Source: Orobanche coerulescens (taxonomy: Eukaryota; Streptophyta; Magnoliopsida; Lamiales; Orobanchaceae). Taken from it: a stretch of 64,000 bases of DNA. Location: the NCBI GenBank assembly GCA_033398695.1, contig CM065810.1:144895858-144959857 (forward strand). The letters run 5' to 3'. The notes beneath the pieces are model-generated. The model was given only the letters and a program-made list of their open reading frames with translations. It was not told the DNA's origin and did no database searches. Position 1 is the stretch's first letter, and every line of letters starts with the position of its first letter. A program made the position numbers and the translations under genes. This document shows, piece by piece, positions 1 through 10,991 of this stretch.

Positions 1-610
1 GCTTTGTTAATGGAGTACCCGATCACCGTGGGCGGAAATGGCGGGTTTGTCGGCGAGCTCGTAGTGTATATCGGGCCGGTATGTCCTATCGGCCAGCCTC
101 TCGGCCGATAGTCGGGCCGATAGAACTTCGTCTCTTACGTACATCATATCCAAGTGATCTCTGGCCGATGGGGAATTGCCGACCACCGCTTGCAACAATA
201 AAAATTTTTCTAATTTTCCTCACTTATCGCCGGCCTATCGGCCGATAGTTTCGCCCGATAGATTTTCTGTCTCAAAAATTTTTTTCCACTTTCTCTAATT
301 CGCACACTTGGTCCCGCTTTTGCTCGGATAGGGCGATTAAAGACCCGCAAGTATTCAAAACTTGGCGTGCATGGATTAGAACTTAACAAAACTAGCAAAG
401 CTACTACGAAACTAGAAACTACAAAAAAATCACGCAAACGAAAAATCAAAAATAAATGAATAAAACGAACTAATATACATACGCTGGGTTACCTCCCAAC
501 AAGTGCTACGCTTAACGCCTTTAGCTAGACGATACCTCATTCATCCCGGTCTTCGCGACTACTCCCCTTGAACGGGTTTGTTGATATCAAGATAAGATAC
601 GCTCCTCTCA

Positions 611-925
611 TTAGGTCGAGACTTGTTCGCCTCCATCATTCGAACATACTGCGTAATTCCTCGTAAATTTCTTCAACCTCGTAATGTGAGTAAATGGAGT
701 GTGAAATACAATGCTCCAACAAGTCGGTCGGGGCGGCATAATAGACTCAATTTCAAAACATTCCTCGGGCGCATCGTCGGGCTTCTTCATCGCGCCATAG
801 ATGGAAATTTTCAGATTTTGATCATTAACCCGGAAAGTAAGATCACCCTCCCGGACGCCGATAAGTGCTCTCCCGCCGCTAGAAATGGTCTCCCAAAGAT
901 CGCTGGTTGATTCTCGCCCGGGCAT
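611..925 (-). pseudogene. Athila-like post-protease segment, frame-broken
   Basis: The fragment contains MKKPDDAPEECFEIES and SHSEVEEIYEELPEY-type sequence, matching the cleaner copies at 28254-28508 and 63612-63866. In Athila-type polyproteins a poorly conserved acidic segment lies between protease and reverse transcriptase; here nothing recognisable as reverse transcriptase follows. Relative to the other copies the frame is disturbed in the middle and the C-terminal acidic part is lost. I assign no enzymatic function to it. Confidence 0.6.
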
Positions 926-965
926 ATCAAGAACTACGAAATCGGCCGAAGACTAAGTGTCGACT

Positions 966-1148
966 CTAACGAGCACATCCTCCACAATTCCCCTGATAAG
1001 TGATTGACCGGTCCGCCATGAGTAGAGAAATGGTAGTCGGCTTCATCTCCCCAATCTTCAACATCTTAAAGATGGATAGAGGCATAAGATTGATGCTTGC
1101 CCCGAGATCACACAACCCATTACTAACGCTTGGTCGCCAATCATGCAT
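966..1148 (-). pseudogene. Athila-like aspartic protease fragment
   Basis: The fragment reads CDLGASINLMPLSIFKMLKI followed by MADRSITY. This is the retropepsin active-site region in the form typical of plant Athila/TAT elements, with DLGAS replacing the more usual D-S/T-G. The aspartate would be half of the active site of a dimeric protease that cleaves the Gag polyprotein. The frame breaks soon after MADRSITY, where the unit 1 copy (28631-28879) continues through a YPRG-containing stretch. The break may be a sequence error. Confidence 0.7.
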
Positions 1149-2339
1149 GTCAAAGTAAAACGCCCGGATCCTTCGCTTGAGTGGGAGTTTGTTTTGAATG
1201 ATAGCGCTACACTCCTCTCGTCATATTTATTGTTTCAAACTTCCTCAACTTCCTCTTGCTTGCCACAGCCTTTCAAGAATTTTACGTAACCCGGCATGTC
1301 TCTCAAAGCGCCTAGAAGTGGAATGTTGATATTCACCTTTGAAACATGTCGATAAATTGTCGGAGCTTTTCATCGTATCTCGACTTGGCCAATCGCCGTG
1401 GAAATGGAGCTTTTTCCTCAAAATTCTTCACATTCGAACTTCCAGAGCCTTTCGCCGATAGGTGGGTCGATAGATCCCCGCGCATTCTATCTCAGTATCG
1501 GTGGCCTATCGGCCGATAGTTTGGCCGATGGGCCCGCCGCATTCCATCTTCTTTCTCGCTCGGTTCCCGCTTTCTAGTACATCTTTGTTTCCGCATTCCT
1601 CAATTTCAGCCCCATGATTAATGTACTTTGTCCCACTCCAAGCTCGATTGGCTGCATTGTTGCGTCTTCGGGTTGGTCTCGTGCCGCTGAAAATGGCCCG
1701 CTTATGAAATCCGCTTGGGCGTTCGCCATTTGACTCATTCGGGTCTCCACCATCGACATCCGCTTTGTCAAGGCTATCACCGAAGTTTCCAATAGATGTC
1801 ACACTATGCTCGAGAGCCCCGAACCTCTTGTCTCGCTTTGTAGATAAAATCTTTTTGCTCGCCTAATCGCTCCAACATCTCTTCCATTGGTGTCTTAGCA
1901 ATCGGCTCTTGAATAACCCCGCTTTTTCACGTTAAATCCTGGTGGCCGGAGAGCATTGTTCGGGTTGGCATAGGAGAAATTAGGGTGGTTTCGATTGTTC
2001 GATAATAGTTTCTATTTCCCCCTGGAAGTTTCCTCCTTGCAAGTAATTCACATCCTCCTCAATTGCAATAGGCTCGTTTAGCTCTTCAAAACCGCATTGA
2101 CTCCCAAAGTCTTCTTTTTAGCATCTCAAGCTCTTTTTGTTGTTTTTCAAATTTCGCCTTCAAATCACCGTAGGCGTCCTCGCCACGGATGGAACCTTTC
2201 TTCTCGTCATCTTCCTATCGGCCACCTCCTCATAATCATTGTTGATCGCCACCAATGAGATTCTTGGCCTCTTCATAATCGTTAGCTAGAAATCCCCTTT
2301 CGATGAATAGTCCAATTCTCTTCTAGCCTTCCTCGTCAA

Positions 2340-3031
2340 ACCCCGATAAAACCGAATATAGATCTCCTCTTTGTCAATTCCATGTCAGGGCATTTGCGAA
2401 GTAGCTTCTTAAATCGGATCCATGCCTCGTATAAGTATTCATCCTCATATTGCTCGAATTGCAAGATATCGTTGATTTGTTTTTGCACCTTCGAGGAGGA
2501 TAGAACTGTGCTAAGAACAACCGGTCATCTCTCTCCAAGTACTAATTTCCTTCCGATCTAGGCTCTTGTACCAATCTAGCGCATCGCCTTCTAAGGAGAA
2601 TCGGAATAGGCGGAGCTTAATGACATCCGGAGGCACTCCGCTTTGCTTGATGGTGGCACATATATCCAAAACGACTCAAGGTGAGCGTTTGGATCTTCAT
2701 TCACTCCTCCGTATGTTTGAGACTTCACCGTAGCTATGAGGGACGGCTTAAGCTCGAAGTTGTTGGCATCAATCTTTCCCCAACCTCCTTCTTGATAATC
2801 GTCCAGCTTAGGTCGGAAGCGGGCATTCAAAGGGATCTTCTCGGGACGAGCGAGTTCTCGTGGTGGGTCAACAATGCCGGCCATGGTATCAACGAAAGGT
2901 ATAGAAAGAGTCTCGGTTCTCGCTTCTTGCTTCTTCCTCCTCAAAGGCTTCTCGATTTCCGGATCCAAAGGAAATAAGTCCTTTCCTTGGGATCTTGTGA
3001 TCATGCACCGCCTACAAGGAAGAGAAAACAA
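2340..3031 (-). pseudogene. Athila-like gag, frame-broken copy
   Basis: Gag structural protein of the Athila-like element. It matches the copy at 30108-30773: a basic N-terminus with MITRSQ, then FELKPSLIATVKSQTYGG, then the Retrotrans_gag core (LRMSLSSAYSDSP is the frameshifted version of the RLFRFSLEDDALDWYKSL region). Gag would assemble the cytoplasmic particle. The frame is lost near 2590-2600 and picked up again in other frames down to about 2340. The breaks fall at sites where unit 1 has CTG/CAG or short homopolymers, so a base-calling origin is plausible. Confidence 0.7.
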
Positions 3032-3129
3032 GATGTGAGGAAACGAGATCGAATATTAATAATAAAAGTAAACAACCTAAAGTAACAATCTCTTCTATTT
3101 CGAATTATTCCCTTAAATTTTCTATCAAT

Positions 3130-3147
3130 TCCCCGGCAACGGCGCCA
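3130..3147 (-). other. Primer-binding site for tRNA-Asp
   Basis: On the plus strand this reads TCCCCGGCAACGGCGCCA, identical to the 3' end of plant tRNA-Asp(GTC) including CCA, so the minus strand is a perfect 18-nt complement. It lies 5 nt inside the LTR edge. A tRNA-Asp primer is established for Athila-type elements, which supports the assignment and fixes the orientation as minus. Confidence 0.93.
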
Positions 3148-3152
3148 AAAAT

Positions 3153-4120
3153 TGATCGCTTGTTTTCGCGTAGTATGGTTTTCAAATCCGATCAATTTTA
3201 AAATTTGTAAAACCTCGGAGTATTTCCAAGGTGTAGAACCCTAGGTATTTGTTGTGTATTAAATAAAGGAATTAACTCTACTCAAATTTGATCGCTATTT
3301 AGGAAACCGAAAATTTTGTTTGTTACTAATTATCTAACTTCAAAATCAAGAACAAAATTAAATAAAAGAAGAAATATCTAAATTAAGCAAATAAAGCAAA
3401 TTGGCAGGATGAAATCATAAGTCGAAAGGTAATTGATCCTAGGGTAGTATTATCTAATTGAGTTCACACAATTCATTCACTTGATTCCTTTTCCCCAAAT
3501 TTTAATTCAATCCTAGAAATAATCACTCAGCCGATCTAGAATTCCGATCAAGGCAACCTAGAAAGATAGTTAATTTAAACCCTTTTTCGCCGTGGCTCAA
3601 AGAATTAAAATCACTTAAAAAGCACCAACTTATTTATCTATGATTTATCTTTCTCCGCTAGGTCTCAAGATAAAATCATATTGTGCATCAAGTATTTCCA
3701 CTAATCAATTACTCCTTCCGGACAAAATTAATTAGCTAACATGCATCGATTAAGGGCCCTTTAATCTAGCATGAGATTTAACACATCTTGAACACAAGCC
3801 TAGGATGAAAGGTCAAAAGGTAATCAAAGGAACATCATGTGAACATCAATTAAATTTACTAACCCTAGAATCAATCAATGAAATTAGCCAGACATAATTG
3901 AAATTAAACAAGAATTTGATGAAGAATGCATATTATTAATATGAAAAGAGAGATTACAACCCTTATGGATGAACTCCGAGTCTCCAATCTCCCAAAAACA
4001 ATAATAATTCTCCTCCAAAAAGTTCTTGCATCAAAGGATTAATCTTGCCAAAATATGTAAAAAAATGTAAAAGATGATAAAGGATGAAAAGGGCTGATGA
4101 TAGATTGATCAAAGATGATC
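3153..4120 (-). mobile_element. Athila-like 5' LTR, truncated at the tandem-unit junction
   Basis: The LTR starts with TGATCGCTTG (plus-strand view) directly outside the PBS and matches 24837-25810. A complete LTR runs 1450 bp to TTATCA (24837-26286). This one stops after about 968 bp at GATGATC, where the sequence switches to a Tekay-like LTR with no target-site duplication. The missing 480 bp contain the start of the minus-strand LTR, normally the U3 promoter side. Confidence 0.9.
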
Positions 4121-4632
4121 CGTTCTTACCTTGGTTTGTGAGCATTTCGTATTATTATTATTATCATTGTACCATTTCATTCTGCCTTTGGATACATATC
4201 ATGTTATACATGTATTTGATGTTCATTATCTGGATGACTGACCCCGTGGGGGCGGAACATGTTTTCATGTTTTAGGTGCTTGCGAGGAGAGAGTTGAGAC
4301 ACAGGGGCATGACGATGGTGACGAGGCATTCGAGCGATACTAGTCCGAGTTGTTCATTGTCGGTCACCACTTGGAGTGTACTCACTTTTCGGCTTGTTGT
4401 CGTGTTGTATTACCCCAATGATGTTCGTGGATGTTGTTATATTTCATTTTTGGCCATGTAGGCCACTTTTGTCGCTGAAATTCCTTATCGGAATATTGTG
4501 TCGGATGTCATGGTAGGGACCGTGATTTTCCCTTATTGTGTAATTTAATGTAATTTAGTCATGTTCGCTGGTGGATCTCCCGGCGTGGGGTGCACGGCAC
4601 CGTAATAACCCAACAGATTTTGGGGTGTTACG
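4121..4632 (+). mobile_element. Tekay-like left LTR, 3' fragment
   Basis: This matches the last 510 bp of the full right LTR (about 10020-10531), starting at GTTCTTACCTTGGTTTGTGAG and ending GGGGTGTTAC(A). The first 2.3 kb of the LTR are missing. The left edge is the abrupt join to the Athila-like LTR, seen identically at 31861/31862. Confidence 0.88.
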
Positions 4633-4637
4633 TAAGA

Positions 4638-4649
4638 TGGTATCGAGAG
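4638..4649 (+). other. Primer-binding site, initiator tRNA-Met type
   Basis: TGGTATCGAGAG lies 5 nt after the LTR end. The unit 2 copy reads TGGTATCAGAGAG, the usual plant retrotransposon PBS complementary to initiator tRNA-Met. The missing A in CAG fits the copy-to-copy error pattern seen throughout the window. Confidence 0.85.
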
Positions 4650-5029
4650 TTTGGGTTGTGAGATACCCCGATATGTGAGTTATGTGGCTCTACCGATGCG
4701 GTAGTAGTGGGACCGCCAAGTTATGAAAATCGATACGAGTTTTGTGAGTCGTAATATTAATACGACCGCACGAGTCATTCATTCATCGAGTCATCGTCAC
4801 TGGGACTAGTATCGTGAGACCTCGAAGCTTCGTATGACTGTGTAAGGACTCGATTCTCTTTATGTTCATACATTCATCATGTCATTAATTGTTAATGTTT
4901 GTTGAATCATATATGTTATATTAGTGTTATGATTGATTAATGTCTTATTGTTTTTTAGCACGTTTTTCTTGTGTAAGCATTAAGGATAAACTCTTTCATC
5001 AGTTAATTATCCTCAATCATCATTTTGAG

Positions 5030-5510
5030 CTCATCACTCACCAATATCATTACCCATATAATTCATTCATCACCCACCTAAATCATTCATCACTCGCTTA
5101 ATTCATTCATCACTCACCAATATCATTCATCACTCACCAATATCATTCATCACTCACTTAATTCATTCATCACACACACAATATCATTCATCACTTAGTT
5201 AATTCGCTCATCACTCACCAATATCATTACTCGCTTAATTCATTCATCACTCGGTTAATTCATTCATCACCTAGTCAATATCATTGCTCGCTTAATTCAT
5301 TCATCACTCGCTTAATCTCATTGTTCAATTAATTCATTCATCACTCACCAATCTCATCGCTCACCAATTCATTCATCACTCGCTTAATCTCATCGCTCGC
5401 TTTATTCATTCACCACTCACCAATCTCATCGCTCGCTTAATTCATTATCACTACCAATCTCATTGTTCAATTAATTCATTAATCATCCACCCATCTCACG
5501 GCTCGCTTAT
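5030..5510 (+). repeat. ATTCATTCATCACTCA tandem repeats in retrotransposon leader
   Basis: About twenty degenerate 19-25 bp units built on ATTCATTCATCACTCA(G)T lie between the PBS and gag. The unit 2 copy (32791-33262) has CACTCAGTCAATATC where this copy often has CACTCACCAATATC or CTCGCTTAATTC. No coding potential is seen. It is an untranslated leader. Confidence 0.8.
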
Positions 5511-5771
5511 TGATCTTGTGAATCAAATTTTCAACCTTGTTAACTTGTTCAAGGTAATCATTTCAGAATTTCATCGTATAGTCTTGTCACCTCACTTGAT
5601 CTTTCATGCGATCTTATCATATTCCGGCATCATGTCGACGATCGCTTAATTGCATTATTAATGCATTCATTGTGTTAGAGCGTGTATGCTCATTGTTATA
5701 TTTCCGTCTCTTAATCATAATGCGATATTCATGCGGGATCTATAATTATCATGTGGCTTTCTGCTCCAAAG

Positions 5772-6974
5772 ATGGATAGAGCTGTCCGAGGACGCAGGGA
5801 AGAGGCATGATACGGACCAGAATCCAGGATCTCGTATGAACGCCCGCGGATGCGAGGTTAACATGTGTTCATCGGATAGATATGCTACTCATTAACCGCC
5901 GATAATCATTCACCGTCAGGAGTCGTACCGAGAAGCACCACTTAAGGTGTTGGGTTGACCCATTCATATTTATGCAGGCATGATGGCCCGCATGACTCAT
6001 ATGACGCGTATAGTGGAGACCATACAGACCTCGATGGTTCGTGGTCCACCGCAACAGGGATTCCAGTTCCGCTTCATAGACAGACTGGAGTAGTGAATCG
6101 ATTGTTGGCGATATCTCTCGCCGAGGCCGCCTACTTTTGAGGGTTCGTCGGAACCAAATGATATTGTTCATTAGCTTGAGCATTTTGATAAACTCTTCGA
6201 CATGGTTCAGGTCCTAAGAGAGTAAAGTGGCGAGCGGCTTATTACTTGATTAAGGGTGCTTATTCGTGGTGGCTTTCTGTGAATCCCACCGATCGCGATT
6301 GTGGTTGGAGTGAGTTCAAGACCCTCATGTTAGAGAGGTATTATCCGGCTCCACTTCGTGAAGCCAAGTTGTCAGAGGTTTTGAACCCCGAACCCGTCGA
6401 GGACGAGGGTGTTATTGTCATTGCTGAGAAGTTTCGTGGACTACTTCGCTTGCTTCGCGCTTATCCGTACCGAGGCGGATAAGATCAAATATTTTAGCAA
6501 GAGGCTAAATCCGCAGTTGAGGATGCAGTTGTTCAATCACAATTGTAGTTCACTTAGCGAATTCATCGGGAAGGCTCTTGGAGCAGAGCTTTTGATCAAG
6601 GAGCTTACTCAGAAGCATCCTTCAGTTTCTTCGGGTGAGAGGACTAGAATGCCGGCTCGCTCGCAGGGACATCGGGCTCCGACGCCCAAGGGGTCGTTTT
6701 CTAGTCGTCTTCGTGCTGGGATAGCATCTTCCTCTCAGACGACGAGTTCGACTGTTGTTTGTTTTAACTATGATTCAGCAGGTCACGTTAGTACTTGGTG
6801 TACGGTGCCAGCTATTATTTGTTTTCTGGGTGGGAGGCAGGGACACCGGCATAAATACTGCATGAGTTCTAGTGCCAGTAAATCTCAAAAGAACTTAAGG
6901 GCCTCGAGAGACTTCGTTACTCCATCCCGTGCATCATCCAAGGGACCCTATCAGGCCTCGAGGGCCAGAGGTAA
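5772..6974 (+). pseudogene. Tekay-like gag, frame-broken copy
   Basis: Gag of the gag-only Tekay-like element. It starts MDRAVRGR and contains the core AYSWWLSVNPTDRDCGWSEF, LERYYPAPLREAKLSEVLNP and IKYFSKRLNPQLRMQLF, followed by a basic Ser-rich tail with a degenerate zinc knuckle (CFNYDSAGHVSTWC, second cysteine replaced by Tyr). Several frameshifts separate these blocks. Unit 2 (33537-34763) is open over almost the whole length, with one early stop. No protease or polymerase follows before the right LTR at 7711. Confidence 0.75.
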
Positions 6975-7697
6975 GGACATTCATCACCGGTTTGAACAAG
7001 TTAATTCTTGTTCGTTAATGGGATAATCATTCATTTCATTGTCGTTCATTCATTCATATAATTCATTCATTATATATATCAATCATGTTGGGACTCATAA
7101 TTATCGATTAATCATTCAATTCACGAGGAACGACGGTTCCAACCACTTCATGGAGCTATCACTCATTAATTTATTAATTCACCTCGGTGAGTCATTCTTA
7201 ATCCTTGTGGGATTTCGATTCATTATCATTCATTGTGATCATTTTGTTCTTGTGACCTTCCGGGATCATATTGTGCGGTGAGTTCAGATTTGGGGTCTAC
7301 CTTAAATCATTGAGATAGAGGAGATCGATGATATGGAAGGATATCGATGTTGGGTACATTTGAGATGTAACCTTGTTTTTGGATGACTGTGTAAATCTAT
7401 CCGTATTAATGTATCGTGACTGTGGATCATTTATTGTTGATCTATTTTATTATGATCATATTCGAGAATCTTGAGATTTGGATCATTTGTTGAGAATTCG
7501 TCCCTTTGGCGTTGTACTCAAGACTTCGTGATAATTTGGAAAATCGTTCACTGTGATCCGAGACGTCAAGTCTTGGGGGCTTGGGCGTGCAATTGATTCG
7601 GTCCCGAGAACTTTTTGGACATTATTGTTTTCAGATCATGACGGATAGTTCATATCCCGAGTGGTTTACCCTTAGTTTCGAGGACGAAACTCTTTTT
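6975..7697 (+). other. Non-coding tract between gag and polypurine tract
   Basis: AT-rich sequence with repeated CATTCATT motifs. I found no protease, reverse transcriptase, RNase H or integrase motif in any frame. In an autonomous Tekay element this space would hold about 3.5 kb of pol, so the element is an internal-deletion, non-autonomous form. The unit 2 copy is 34764-35482. Confidence 0.75.
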
Positions 7698-7708
7698 AAG
7701 GGGGAGAG
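7698..7708 (+). other. Polypurine tract of the Tekay-like element
   Basis: AAGGGGGAGAG lies two bases before TGTAATACCC, the start of the right LTR. It is the expected plus-strand DNA primer site and confirms plus orientation. Confidence 0.85.
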
Positions 7709-9194
7709 TATGTAATACCCGGTTGTAATTCGATCATTATCATTCAGTAATTTCATTCGGTAGTTTTTATTTTTGGCGGAAGTCCATCTTAGCGACTCTA
7801 TTGTTACCTTTTCGTCATTCCGAGAATGATTAATTCTACACTTTTTGTCATCCGAGTTCGTCTCGGTGTCGTTCTGTTGAATTCCGTGTTTTTTATCGAC
7901 TTTTTCGCGTATGAGTTCGACTTTGTTAATTCACCATTAATTTTTGGAAATTCCAAAAATTCTGAATCTTTGCAGTATTATAGAGCATCTAGTTAGCTTT
8001 CTAATGGTTCAAACGGTGAGTCAATCGGAGTCCGGACGAGGGAGTTATGGTCGAAAGAGCTAAGTCACTCTCATTTCCAGTTTTTGGCCGAGCACTCTGT
8101 ACCTTGTGCCGCGGCACACTTCGGCTGGGCCGCGGCACACAGAGCAGTCAGCGCTATAATTGCGTTTTTTCTGCGATTTCAACTCATTTCTTCCATTCTT
8201 CTTCAACTCACCCGAGAGAGAAGGCTTGAGGGGGAAGATATTCATCATCAATCACTTGAGTATTCATTTTTCATCATTTTCATTCGGTTGTGAAGCTCGG
8301 ATTGTCGATCTAACGCGATTTCATCGGATTAAAGTGCTTGGATCTTCAAGAGGTAATTTCTTCAACATCTTGGATTTCGATTTTGTGTTGAGATATGATG
8401 TTTTGGATGTTAAGATCGTGTTGTATGAAGTGATATACGCATGATTATGGATATGTTTGATGATTCATTGAATTGTTGAAGGATTATTCAAGAACACTTT
8501 GAGTATTGAGTTGGATTTGGGGTTAATCGATTAATCGTTGTTGTAATCATGATTTTGGATATTCATAATGGATTATTGATCGTATTGAAGATGTTTTGTT
8601 GGTTTGAAACACTTCTTGGGGATTTGATGTTGGTATTTTTGAGGTTTGGTTATAAACAATCGAAGTTGGCCACAAAGTGTTCGATATAATGCCTCAATGA
8701 ACTTGGTTTAACCGTATCGACGTTTTGAGTTCGTTATATTCATGTTTGATTCGTATATTGATCGGATTGTTGGTAATTGTATTATTCAAGGTTGTTCGAG
8801 CGGCCGATAATTTCATTAAGGACGTTGATCATGGAAGTACCTTCTCGCCTTCGGTTTGAGGCAAGTTTTATACTTGTACTAGTCAATGAGATTAATATCG
8901 TCATATATGTATATGAATGTGTTGTACCATTCCGAGACTTAGTCTCTTCATGAATTCATTGATATTAAGAGATCGTTTGATATGATACCTTTCGGCAACT
9001 ATGCCAAATGTTTATTATTGTCCGTTAATGGCTGATTCAAGGCATTGTGATACTCGTTATTAATGTCATTGTCGATAGCCGGTTCGCGGTATCGATGTAT
9101 CGATTGTTGTTAATATTGATGTCAATCTAAGACATCGTTCGGATCATTGTTATTCCTGTTGGGGTTGTCATTAAAACTGTATTGGCCGATTAAA

Positions 9195-9490
9195 GGCATT
9201 GGCGTATTCATTTCTCATCTTCGTCATCGGTCACCGATTAAAGGTACCGAGGCATCCTTCGTATCATTGTCATCGATTGGCCGTTCTCAGGAAAATCGAA
9301 ACATTCAATAATTCACCATATCATTGTTATCGATTGACCATTCTAAGACATTCGAGGTATTCAATCATTCATCGTATCATTCGTATCGATTGGCCCCTTC
9401 TAAGCCAATCGAAGCGCTCAATCATTCATGGAATCATCCACTGCATCATTGTTATCGGTTGGCCATCCTAAGGCAATCGAGGTGTTGATT
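9195..9490 (+). repeat. Degenerate 70-bp tandem repeats within the LTR
   Basis: About four units built on ATCGATTGGCC...TAAG..AATCGA...TTCAATCATTCA...TATCATT. Open frames across it are translations of the repeat and not genes. Confidence 0.7.
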
Positions 9491-9575
9491 TGGGACTGTC
9501 GAGGACGGTACCTATCCGTGTGTTATCACATCGTGTTGGCCGACTCAAGGCAGCACACTATCATTCATGTGATAC

Positions 9576-9752
9576 GGCTTCGTGCCGTGGCTTCGGCCCT
9601 AATTGTGATACGGATTCGTGCCGTGGCTTCGGCCCTAATTGTGATATGGCTTCATGCCGTGGCTTTGGCCCTAATTGTGAAACGGCTTCGTGCCGTGGCT
9701 TCGGCCCTAATTGTGATACGGCTTTGTGTCGTGGCTTCGGCCCTAATCAATA
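9576..9752 (+). repeat. 36-bp tandem repeat, about five copies
   Basis: The unit is CTTCGTGCCGTGGCTTCGGC then CCTAATTGTGATACGG. The period is 36, a multiple of three, so all three frames stay open and give the spurious repeated peptide SCRGFGPNCDT. The unit 2 copy is 37338-37516. Confidence 0.9.
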
Positions 9753-10991
9753 ACAGCTGCGGGCTGTTTTGGCTTCATGTGATTGTGATAATTTGACAGC
9801 TTCGGTTGAGTGGCTTTCAAGCCTTTATTATTGTCCTGGTAATTTCATTGGAGCCTCCGGGCATTGTGATTCATAATTAATTCAGTCCTGGTTTGGTTCA
9901 TGTCGTGTAATTCATTGTGGTATTATGTGATTATGATTCGCCGTTGGGCACTTACGTTCTAACCTGTCGAACAGGTATTAATAGTATGCCGTGGGCATAG
10001 TAATTCGCGAATGCTCGGTTCTTACCTTGGTTTGTGAGCATTTCGTATTATTATTATCATTGTACCGTTTCATTCTGTCTTTGGATACATGTCATGTTAT
10101 ACATGTATTTGATGTTCATTATCTGGATGACTGACCCCGTGGGGGCGGGACATGTTTTCATGTTTTAGGTGCTTGCGAGGAGAGAGTTGAGACACAGGGG
10201 CATGACGATGGCGACGAGGCATTCGAGCGATACTAGTCCGAGTTGTTCATTGTCGGTCAGTCAGTTGGAGTGTAATCCAGTCTTGTCAGTTGTTGTCGTG
10301 TTGTATTACCCGAACAGATGTTCGTGGATGTTGTTATATTTCATTTTTGGCCATGTAGGCCACTTTTGTCGTTGAAATTCCTTATCGGAATATTGTGTCG
10401 GATGTCATGGTAGGGACTGTGATTTTCCATTATTGTGTAATTTAATGTAATTTAGTCATGTTCGCCTGGTGGATCTCCTGGCGTGGGGTCCACGGCACTG
10501 TAATAACCCAATAAGATTTTGGGGTGTTACAACAACACTCCCATACAACGGGAAAACACTACAGCGGAAAAGAAAATACATTACGACCACCAGTACCAAG
10601 TACTAGTCTTCATGTGATTAGTATCGTTTGTCTTCTATCATCATTCGTAACGATCCTGTGATTAGCTCCGAGAACCCGCATGTACCGACGCAATGTCTGA
10701 GATATCCACTCCGCGATTACTCGGGGGTTAGCAAAATTCCACTATTTTGCTAGTGCAAGTAAAAAGTGCAAATACGAGCCATACACAACATACTCCGAGA
10801 ACATAATAATCGTGAACAACCAACAATTTAAACATAACAAACGATTCCCCGAGATAAATCACTTGAGTAAAACAATTTGATCCATGAAAGGTACGAATGA
10901 AACCAATACGCATCTTGCAAAACATTTTAGATCTCAGGAGTTATGAAAACATTTGGGATCGAAAAATATTTATCTTTTCAGAAATCACTTA

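Larger units (their letters stand above)
1..3152 (-). mobile_element. Athila-like Ty3/Gypsy element, internal region (unit 0, cut by window edge)
   Basis: Internal region of a minus-strand Athila-like retrotransposon; the high-coordinate end is the element's 5' side. It holds a tRNA-Asp primer-binding site, gag, a protease with the Athila-type DLGASINLMP motif and a post-protease segment, in the same order as at 26287-30894. No reverse transcriptase or integrase is seen in the part present. Compared with the other two copies it has many small changes, mostly at CAG/CTG or CC/GG sites, which break the reading frames. The distal part lies before the window. Confidence 0.85.
7711..10531 (+). mobile_element. 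Tekay-like right LTR, full length (about 2.8 kb)
   Basis: Bounded by TGTAATACCCGG and GGGGTGTTACA and preceded by a polypurine tract. It contains the motif CGGTGAGTCAATCGGAGTCC (within 7992-8049), paired GTGCCGCGGCAC palindromes (8106-8138), degenerate 70-bp repeats and a 36-bp repeat array. Only its last 510 bp are represented in the left LTR. The bases that follow, ACAAC, may be the right target duplication, but the left flank was lost at the unit junction. Confidence 0.88.

Noticed and set aside
3130..3147. tRNA-Asp gene end
   Set aside because: Only the 18-nt 3' end is present, adjacent to an LTR; it is a primer-binding site.
5030..5510. CRISPR-like regular short repeats
   Set aside because: Units are contiguous and degenerate without unique spacers, inside a retrotransposon leader of a plant genome.
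9490..9753. Cys-rich repeated open frame (SCRGFGPNCDT)
   Set aside because: Translation of a 36-bp DNA repeat within an LTR; the period makes all frames open, so it is not evidence for a protein.
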